DNA of 64,000 nt from Nyssa sinensis. Its lineage: Eukaryota > Streptophyta > Magnoliopsida > Cornales > Nyssaceae. Each line of letters starts with the position of its first letter. The first letter of the stretch is position 1. The stretch is taken from positions 50,042,679 to 50,106,678 of the forward strand of contig CM018047.1 in the NCBI GenBank assembly GCA_008638375.1, written 5' to 3'. Position numbers and translations under genes: made by a program. Positions 52,690-61,833 of the stretch are shown here, one piece after another. The notes under the pieces were generated by a model, which saw only the letters and a list, made by a program, of their open reading frames with translations, was not told where the DNA came from and did no database searches.

Positions 52690-54440
52690 ACCCATTAAAT
52701 TTATGACTTTTTTTGAAACAAAAACACCCCTTCACCATACAAGGTGTAGAAATTAGAGCAAGTCTCAATTTTTTTTTCAAATTTTAAAATTCAATAACTT
52801 GTAATCTATTAAAAAAATTTAACAAAATTTATATATTTGAATTCTAAACATTGAGATCTATTAAACAAGATTAATATTGAATATGAATTTTTTTTTAAAA
52901 AAATTGAAGTGTAAAAATTTACATGACAGAACTCCCTCTCAGCTTTTACTGTCAAATTTTATACCACAAAACTTTCTCTTAGTTTTTACTGTCAAAATTT
53001 ACACTTCATAAAAAAATGAGGGAAAAAAAAGGTCGTTCAACCAATGGTCCAAGAAAAGTATAAAAACTATCGTCTGATCCCATTTTGTATGTCAAAAACT
53101 CTTTTAAGGTAGTAAAATTTGCATTAAAAAAATATATTTTTGAAGAAGAGTGAACTGTAAAATTTCATAGTTTGTAGATGTTTGGTAATTGAAACATTCC
53201 AAAGTTTAAAAAAGAAGAGTGACTTTTAGATTTGTAATAATATCTCTATATATATCGTGTGTACATATATATATATATACATATATGTATATATTGTGCT
53301 TGTTTCTATCCAACTTTGTATCAATGGCCAGTAAAAAAATAAGAAAGTGATGAAAAAATCAAAATGGAAGAGATTGAAGAGGACGTGAAAATTTGTCAAA
53401 AAAATATAGCATTATTGAAATCAAAGGTAATTAAAGACTTATTAGTTGTGAAAGTGTGAAAATTTACACTATCTCAAAAGTGTAAAAATTTTCAGTTTGT
53501 AAACCTTATCAAATTTTTTGGCCTGTATTGATCCCACTTTTGTCATCTACATTGATGAAAAACAAACTAGCACAACAAGTTGGCTCATCTCATTTTTTTG
53601 TCAACATATGATCCACAATTTGTACGTGATGTTGCCCAAGTTGTATAACTTTTCTAATTGTTATAATAATATAGTGTTGGTTTATGGTGGCGTTGTCCCA
53701 TCTAACCATTGTTGTACAAAGAGTTTGAATTCCACCAATCATCACAAAGTCCTCGCTACCACCGATCATAGCATCATCGCTACCAGAAGATCCACTACTA
53801 CCAGATAGGTTGGGGGTAGTCATATATGGGCAATGCAAGAATCTCCAAAGGTAAAACATTTTTCATGATCCTTTGAAAGAGATGATGATCCATCTACAAT
53901 GCTCTCCATCGTCTCTATTGTCAAGCAATCAAGATTACATTTCAGCTACCACTATGCCACTGTGCAAGGGTTTTGAAACCCTAAGACAAACGACGAAAAA
54001 ATATGAGAGATGCAATGAAATTGCTGCTGATGAGGTTGAGTAGAGGAGATTAGGAGAAAATAAATATAGAAGGCATGATGTACGGTGGCGCATAGTGGTG
54101 TAGCCGGTGATGCCGTTGGGGGAGCACGGTGGTGGCGATGGAGAAGGCAATGTTGATGTGCCTTGCGTGTTGATAGCTGAAACAAATTGAGAGCGTACAG
54201 GTGTTGATGATTTTTAAGTTTGAAAAGACTGATCATAAATTAATTAAAGAAATAAATCATATAAAAGGGTATTAAAATCATATTTTAAAAAATAAAAAAT
54301 AACGACTCATTAAAATAGACTAAATGTAAAAAAAAAAAAACATAATTCACTGTCCTTTAACAAAAAAGTGAAAAATAGCTTAGTCTTCACAATAATATAA
54401 GTACATTTTGAAAGAAGTTAACACTAATTAACTCTTCAAA
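52690..54440. repeat. Dispersed repeat family Y, copy 2
   Basis: Partner of 5090-6700 in the same orientation: TTCAATAACTTGTAATCTAT, GATTAATATTGAATATGAA, repeated GTGTAAAAATTT motifs, a middle part rich in GGTGGC/ACCACC blocks, and the end AACACTAATTAACTCTTC. The open frames at 53518-53808 and 53935-54236 come from the low-complexity part and resemble no protein. Confidence 0.5.
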
Positions 54441-55205
54441 TGACTCTTACTGTAGTTCATATCCGATGTCTATTTCTTCCTATTAGCTACAACACTTGCA
54501 CGTCTCTCTCTCTCTCTCTCTCTGCGCGCCAGGGCAAAAGTTAAGTTCTAATGCTTACTATGAATTGTATTTAACAATACTGCGCATGGAGTATTATAGA
54601 ACTGTCAGCCAAACTGACCATTGCAATACAGACTCACTTTGGAAAAAAGACAAAAAGTACTCTTTTCAGTACTCTAATGTTACTCTTTTCATGCTCTAAT
54701 GTTGCTTCTGACAACAAAGTATTTCCATATTTTCTAAGCATATTGTTGCCAAAATTTGAAAAAGAAATAAAAATATTAGAAAACAATTACACTTTAAAAT
54801 AAATTAAGAAATGCCTCCCCTTCCACTAATCCGCCTCCCACTAATCCGCCACTAACTTTACTCAAGATAACAAGAGAGTAATTTCTTCCAAATAAATTAC
54901 ACAAATTTTTGAAGTATACATTTTGAAATGGGGATAACAATTTATTCCGTTTGATTCCGTCCTTAATAGGGCGGGTATGAAGTATTCATAAATAGGATTG
55001 AGATGGTTGGGATGAAGCTTTTAAAATCTCGTCGGATTCGGGGAATGGTTGCCTCACCCCTTCTCGTTTATATATTAATTTTTTTTTTCTATATAAACTA
55101 TATATTTACTAATAAACCACATATATAAAATTAGTTTTAAGATTTTTTATATCACACTCTTATTATTTTTTCTTATTTTGATTATTTTAGTAATAAAATT
55201 TTAAT
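54441..55205. other. Intergenic DNA with (CT)n tract
   Basis: (CT)n at 54503-54523. The sequence from about 54930 (GGGGATAACAATTTATTCCG) to about 55315 (ACACCCACCCG) has weak inverted ends and may be another MITE lying across the LINE 3' end. No gene. Confidence 0.4.
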
Positions 55206-55779
55206 TTATTGACTAAAAAAAATATCAAGATTCGGGATAGGATCGAGAGAATATAAATAGGATCGGAGGCGTAGAATATAAACGAAGTCGGAAAAGGGAC
55301 ACCCACCCGTTACCTTTTGGCTGGAGATATTGCAAAATTGTTCTAGAGTATTTGTTATTATTTTGTATAGATATGTAGAAGCTTTATTAAACAAGATGAG
55401 CTCATTTGAAAAGAAAAGGTGAGAAATAATTGGACATTTCTTTGATACTTTTATTACTTTCCATTTTTTCTCCTGTACTTCAGCTTGAATCCTATAGGAA
55501 AGTTTTTTCATGCATAACACAAAAGGGCAGGGAGACAAGGGCCGGGGGTCACCTTTTCTAAATCCTCTTCTAGGGTTAAAATGAGGAAGAGGTTCTCCAT
55601 TAAGAAGTATGAAAGCTCTATTATTTTTCACACAACACAATTAAATTTATCCATTTCTTTGAGAAATTAAACATTTTTAGAGTGTGTTGGAAAACCCAAT
55701 TAACTCTATCATATACCTTCTCAATATCAATTTTTCCCTGCCATACCCCCAATTTTTTTCTAGTTTTCTTTTTAAAATA

Positions 55780-56350
55780 CAGTTAACTCTCTTATAATTA
55801 ATAGACATGAGAGATTACAAATTTATTAATTATTAAAATTATTAATTATTAAGTTTTCTCTTACTTTCATTAATTGATAATTATTTCTTACATATAAATA
55901 ATTTTTAGTACAAAAAATACCTTATATACAATTTTTCAATAAGTTTGTAGTTTTTCATAAAAAAATATATATAAAATACTTAACTTGTGGTATAAAAAGT
56001 TTATAATGTCTATTTCAAGTAAAGAAATTGTGTTTCACCGATAAAAAAAAAAAGGTAAAAAAGTTATGTTTTCTGATATTATTGTTTTTCTCATTTACAA
56101 TAATTTTGACTTTAAATGTTTAGAATTAATTGATATAATTATAAGACATGTTATAATAAGATATATATACATATATAACTATTTTATCTCTCTAATAATT
56201 AATATTATAAAGATTTTTTTTTTAAATGTATTAATTATTAAGTAATAGAATTATTAATTATTTATCATAGATTGAAGTTGATTCTTTTAAAATTTATTAA
56301 TTATTAAAAGTTACTAATTTAATGAATATTAATTATAAAAGAGTCAATTG
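55780..56350. mobile_element. Emigrant-like (Tc1/mariner-pogo) MITE, 571 bp
   Basis: Ends CAGTTAACTCTCTTATAATT and, inverted, CAATTGACTCTTTTATAATT, both continuing into AATA, flanked by TA (55778-55779 and 56351-56352). The CAGTNNAACTCTNTATAATTAATA-type end with a TA duplication matches the pogo/Emigrant pattern. AT-rich, non-coding. Confidence 0.82.
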
Positions 56351-56796
56351 TACGTATGATTTCATGGATTATGATTATATTATGAGTTGTTTGAAAAGGT
56401 CCTACTCACTTATCAAGAATGGGTTTTAGCCTGTTCTGTTAAAGTTTTAGTCAAAATTTTGTAGAGGACATGACACAGACTAATTGGTCAAAAGTGTTGT
56501 AAATATTCTGAGTTTTTCACTTTAGGGATTAGAACAGTGAAGTGGTTGTTTATGACTTGGGGAATAGAAGCCCTATTAAAACATTGTTCAATGAAGCTAC
56601 AAATATTATGACTTGGGGATCTATTTATGTAATGACAAGTTGGTTATCAATTTTGGCCTATACAAGGATTGGGTTTGCTGGATTTTTACTGGCTTGTCAT
56701 TTGAGATTAGGTTCTTGAAATGATCAAAGACAACTTTTTAAATTTTATATTGGTTACTAAGCCAAGATCCATTTTTATCTTTGAGGGACTCAAATC

Positions 56797-56801
<5 letters not shown>

Positions 56802-56831
<30 letters not shown>
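56802..56831. repeat. (CT)n microsatellite
   Basis: About 15 CT units. Confidence 0.9.
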
Positions 56832-56835
<4 letters not shown>

Positions 56836-56860
56836 TATGGTAGTTATATGAAATTTTTTT

Positions 56861-57065
56861 TGCATTTGGATAGTGATTCAGATATAATTTTTTGAAAAAT
56901 ATTTCTAAAAATTTTGTAATTAATTTTTTTAAAATTGTGAAAATGTATTTGGGTATGATAATTTAAATTTTAAAAAATTAAAAAAATTAAAATAAATAGC
57001 TTCCCAAACACGTATCCCGCATTTTAAAATTAAAAGCCTGTTTTTGAAAACGTAACCAAACGCAA
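56861..57065. mobile_element. MITE family X (copy 3, most complete)
   Basis: A 205-bp element with ends TGCATTTGGATAGTGATTCA and, inverted, TGCGTTTGGTTACGTTTTCA. Related copies are at 4343-4560 and 28498-28700. The flanking duplication is obscured by a T run. Inserted in the LINE. Confidence 0.68.
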
Positions 57066-57705
57066 TTATCGATCTAGATTTTTGGAACCAAAGAAGTTCA
57101 TCTTGTTTGAGGACCTTGTTAATTTTTTTTAACTTAACCACCAACATTTAGAGGTTCTGAGAGTAGTGAGAATCTTGGGCTTTCTGGATCCCATACAGTC
57201 TAGCTAATATTCCTTCTTTTTTTTCTACCAAAAGTGGTTTTATTGCCTCTAGATAGCTTTGTCTCCAACTTCGGTTGGCTAGGACTCTGTCTAGTCTTTC
57301 CCCCTGAAAACTGACCACCCAATCTATTATTTGATTAGTTAACCAGGATCCCTTGCACCCGAAGTCCAAAAAACTACAATTATCTATCATTTTCTTGAAT
57401 TTACTACATGTGCTCCTACCTTTTTTTTTTTGTTCTCCTTCCTCTCTAACTTGAGTTTCTAGGAGCATGGATGAGTTGGGAGATCCAACCCATGGGTTCA
57501 GAGTCAAAATTTCCTCAGAAGATAAGGGTGATTTTAGCTGTAATAAGCAAAGGTGGGTTTCTGGATTTGAGTGGATATGAAAGGAGATGATGCAATCCAA
57601 GTGCCGAGGTTACTGGTCCATGTTGACTAGAGTTAGTTTCTGCTACTTGTTGAAGAGATTTGTCACATGGGAGCCCGTGATTTGCTCGACAGATTGCTCT
57701 ATTAG

Positions 57706-57958
57706 AGCATCTCTCCGGTGGTGACTCAACTTTTGATTGAAATTTAAATTTAAGTTAAAATTTATAAAAATATATTTCAATAATTACTCAAATTCAGACT
57801 TAAATAAGATTTTATTCAAATTCAGACTCAAATCAATGGACTATTGCTCATTAACACAAATTTAAGTAACCATTAAGAAACATGAGACTTAAATTCAGCT
57901 TTTACACAAATTCTGACTTAAATTTAAATAAAATATTGAGTTACCACACTAAAATGCG
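57706..57958. mobile_element. MITE family Z (copy 2)
   Basis: Ends AGCATCTCTCCGGTGGTGAC and, inverted, GCATTTTAGTGTGGTAACTC, homologous to 22580-22829. The flanks do not show a clear 5-bp duplication, so one end is probably eroded. Inserted in the LINE. Confidence 0.7.
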
Positions 57959-58175
57959 TTGTTATCTTTAAATGATTCTGTTATCTTTTCCTAACATATT
58001 GATTCTTTGGTGTTAAGGGCTTAGGTTATGCAAGCTTGGGCTTCAAGAGGATCTTGTTCCATGGTAGTTGGGCCTAGCTCGGTCTTTGTAGATCTTTCTC
58101 ATTCTTTATTCAGAGTTTCAAGATGGAATCCACCTTAAATGGGGCTCCCCCATTTGTTATACCTATTGTTTTCTA

Positions 58176-58425
58176 CTCTCTCCGTCCCATTTTAAGAGTT
58201 CTTTATTCAATTTTGGCTTGTCCCATTTTAAGAGTCCCATTTGAAAAGTCAACGTACTTTTAATTTATGAATTTTCAAAACTATCATTTATTACGCTTAA
58301 TGTAAACATGATTTACAATTAAATGAGGACAATATGAAAAATTTAAATAGTTTCAAAATAATAAAATAATATTTCTTAAAAAGTTAGAATTTCCAAATAG
58401 GTCTTTTATTTTGAGACAGAGGGAG
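58176..58425. mobile_element. Stowaway (Tc1/mariner) MITE, 250 bp
   Basis: Ends CTCTCTCCGTCCCATTTTAA and, inverted, CTCCCTCTGTCTCAAAATAA, flanked by TA (58174-58175 and 58426-58427). The CTCCCTCCGTCCC consensus is diagnostic of Stowaway. Inserted in the LINE. Confidence 0.92.
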
Positions 58426-58871
58426 TATGTTGTTTACTCGGTTTTGGGTTTGCCTTTTTTTTTTTGTTCTAACCATTCATGGCCCGTAATTGGTCATAGC
58501 GGGTTTATTATGATTTAGTGGGCTTGGCCTTGTTCCTTTGCCAATGTCCAGTCCATCTCTTATTTCGATTGTGTTTTCTTCTTCTCCATTAGAAGTCATT
58601 TGAGTTCTTTATTGGTTTTCATTGTAAATTTACAGACTTTCTTGTTATGACTAAATCTATTGCATGCGAAGCAAATTACATGTAGTGATTCAAAGTTGAT
58701 GCTAAACTTATGACTACCAAGTTGGAACTTTGTTAAAAGTGGCTTTGTCAAATTCATCTCCACACATATACATACGTGCTTACCTCTTGATGTTGAAGCG
58801 ATGTTTGCATCATACTTTAGAGGCTTTTGATGTGCCAACCAATTTTCACGGCCCATATTCGACCTGACCAA

Positions 58872-59169
58872 TTCGGGTCAAATATGAGTTCAATCCGTTT
58901 ATGACCTGACCCGTTTACAACCTGTCTAGATTCATCCAACCCGCCCGTTTTTCCAGGCCTATTCACGGATATCCATTCATCATAGTATTTAATAGATAAG
59001 AGATATTTTTTCATAGGTTCGATATATTACGTGACAATGTATCATTTCAATCACACTATATCATATATATTACGTCTCATTAAAAAAGATAAGTCATATT
59101 ACACATGAAAAAATATTATTAGAAGTTCATATTGACACGTCACTATACCAGATCCATTTAATTTTTTTT
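58872..59169. other. Spacer left of the gypsy element
   Basis: Contains a GACCCG/CGGGTC-rich stretch (58855-58960) resembling the subterminal part of hAT MITEs, then AT-rich DNA. No gene. Confidence 0.4.
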
Positions 59170-59953
59170 TTAACTAATAGTCTTAGGAATGTAGCCACAA
59201 CGCCATTGGTAACACCTCAGCCATAGAGAGTTAAAATTCTGGTTCTCAATAACACAAATTGGTAATGGTCCATTGTGATACATGGTTCTCCAGAGAACAC
59301 CTGCACGGTCATCAAAATTATGAAATTTGATATACCACAAACCGACACACCAATAATCTCGAGACACGTATGCTTACAGATCTGATAATACTCGGTCATC
59401 CAGAGTAGGCGAAGCCTTCAGAGCACACTTATGCACTTATCCTCCAGAACTCATGCTCTGAACGAAATCCACTCAGAGCATTCCGTATGGTTCAGACCCC
59501 GTTATTGCCTTAACATCTGCCGAGCAGAGAATAAGGAAACAGTCTTTTACAAGAAAACTGCCACACATGATTATCTCTATTTTGATACAATGTCCAACAA
59601 GGTAATTGCTATCTCCGATGATCGAGTCCCTACTTTCATGGCTCCAAATCCTAATCAACTTAGGAAAGCCACAATCTATAAATTAAACCCTAAAGGTACG
59701 CTTTATTTTCATGCTCATTCTTTGTCTTTCATTAAATTCTTTTCAATTCAGTTTATTGACTTAAGCATCGAAGCAGCTACCGCTGGAGCCAATCTGGTGG
59801 CCCTCTAATCCTCCTTTTTGAGTGTTCTACAGGTCATCGAGCCTAGAGTCCTTGTGAGCCAAAAAGTGCAGCATCAGTTTGACGCCGTCTGTGGGAACGA
59901 CAAATCTCCAAGTACTCTACTTGCAAACTTATTCTCCTTCTTACCGGAGAACC

Positions 59954-61833
59954 ATGGCCCCCCATCTCCAACCAAGGCAGAACGCTCAAAATCCTCAAAA
60001 CTCTCAACATCGGCCGCCTGCCGCACGAGCAAGAGGGCCGATAGTTGATCCCATGCGACAGGAGATTGAGTCAATCAAACGACACAACCAACTAGTGCAA
60101 GAACAGCTACTAGCCATATTTAGAACTCTGACAATGCTTACATGAAATCAAGGGATGAATCCTCCAAATCCGCCGGTCAATGTTGCTATTGAGGGGATAC
60201 AACCCCCTATTGTCACTACAAATGAAGAGCCTTATGAGAAGGCTTCCCACAACCGGCCTGGGCACCCCCAAAATACTGCTCACATTGGCAGAGATCCATA
60301 GCCATCAGCAGCCCCGGTCTGGGGAACGCCAGCCTTTGCTCCGGACATCCATTACCGAAGCACTATTAAAGTCCCAACTCCAAGGCCTTCGGGAGCACAT
60401 CCAGCACCAGAGGAGCCTCAGCCCCAAACGGCACCAATTCCTTTAGTTCGGGAGCCTTAGAACCCTCTTCAATCTGTGGGACATACTCAGCCCAGCCACC
60501 CTGAAGCTGAAGTTGTAAGGCAAGGCTCACAAGAAGTCCGGCCTAGAGACCCACGGATGGTTGAAGAAGTTGCATAATCTATGAATCGAACAGTAGCTAT
60601 AAGAGGTGCCCATAACCCGCCAGAGTAGGATGAGTTGGCCAGGATGCTCGGAAGGCTCGCCACCCCATTCACTCCTGCCATTATGTCAGAAGAAAGGCCA
60701 ACGAAGTTTGTTGTGCTGAAGTTCACCCTTTATGATGGGATTGGAGACCCAGGAGATCATCTATCACATTACCAGCATACAATGGCCCTTCACGGGGCCT
60801 CTGATGCCTTTATGTGCCGAACTTTCATTACTAGCTTAAAAGGTACAGCCCTAAAATGGTTCCACCACCTCCCACCGAACTCAGTTACCGGCTTCTATGA
60901 GCTCGATAGGCAATTCCTGGACAGGTTCATGATGAGCAGGAGGCTTAAAAAGGGACCAGAAATCTTGCTGAATGTCAAGCAGACTAAGGAAGAATCCCTC
61001 AGAGCTTACATTGGGCGCTTCAATGCCGAACTTACTGAGATAACAGATTGCAGCCCAAGTTTCCTCGTTGTTGCCCTAACCTCTGGTCTTGCTCACGGAG
61101 GTTTTAGGGATTCTTTAACAAAGAGCCCTCCTGCCGACATGGCTGCATTAATGGACCGGGCCAAGAAGTATATCAACTTGGAGGAAGCTAACGACACGTC
61201 CCAAAAAAGCAAAGAGCAAATCCAGAAGAATAATCCGAAAAGGGAAGATCATAAGAAGGACGACCATAAAAGGGACCCTAGCAAGAAGAGGGTCAGAGTC
61301 CAGAAAAGAGAGCAGCACCTAGGGCTGTTTATAATTCCGGACCGAGGGAATTCACTAACGTTACCCCTTTGAATACTACACTGGTTCAGGTACTTCTGCA
61401 GATCCGAGATCGAGAAAACCTAAGATGGCCAGAGCCGATAAAAGGAGAGCCCAGTCTTCGGGACCAAAATAAATACTACAATTTCCACAAGGATTACGGG
61501 TATACGACTAATTCATGCAGGTCCCTTAGACATGAGGTTGAGCAGCTCATAAAGAGAGGACGTCTTTGGGAGTTCGTTAAGCAGGATGGGAGACAGAATC
61601 TCCACGAGGACAAGCATCAACACAGGATAGACCAGAGGCCTGAGCAGAGGGAAAGGTGGAATAAGCCTCAAAAGCAGGACAACCATGTTATTTACGTCCT
61701 CCATGCAGATACCCCTGTTACGGGAATGTCAAACAGAGCAAGGAAAAGGTATGCTCGGGAGGCTAAAGCTGCCCCAAACACTTTGTGGATCACTAATGTT
61801 GAGAAAAGGCTCAAACCAGAACCAGAAATTTAG
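59954..61833 (+). pseudogene. gag of Tat-type gypsy element, disrupted
   Basis: The start is ATG 59954 (MAPHLQPRQNAQN). The first frame stops at about 60145, the stretch 60146-60634 has several stops, and the capsid-like region is open again at 60635-61372 with RPTKFVVLKFTLYDGIGDPG, LKGTALKWFHHLPP and LRAYIGRFNAELTEI, which match the Retrotrans_gag domain. A frameshift between about 61270 and 61370 moves the coding frame to the one open from 61369 (a region with KYYNFHKDYGYTTNSC, the CCHC-like knuckle). The frame then ends in TAG at 61831. It cannot make a full Gag. Confidence 0.85.

Larger units (their letters stand above)
55206..58871 (-). pseudogene. Decayed L1-type LINE with ORF1 and ORF2 remnants
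   Basis: Read on the minus strand, in order: an ORF1 zinc knuckle near 58690-58620 (CFACNRFSHNKKVC, pattern Cx2Cx4Hx4C) preceded by the VEMNLTKPLLTKF segment typical of plant LINE ORF1; an endonuclease C-terminal part at 57600-57148 (KFKKMIDNCSFLDFGCKGSW and GERLDRVLANRSW); and a reverse transcriptase fragment at 55640-55206 (GFRKGDP and SHLFFSNELILF). The catalytic FADD of the reverse transcriptase reads FSNE, so the enzyme is dead. Much of the RT N-terminal part is missing or replaced. Four MITEs of different families are inserted: 55780-56350, 56861-57065, 57706-57958 and 58176-58425. Confidence 0.82.

Noticed and set aside
59431..59808. 125-codon plus-strand frame
   Set aside because: It lies in the 5' LTR of the gypsy element across its TATA box; no domain, so treated as LTR sequence.
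60487..60726. Minus-strand frames within the gypsy gag and pol region
   Set aside because: Antisense shadows of gag-pol coding sequence.
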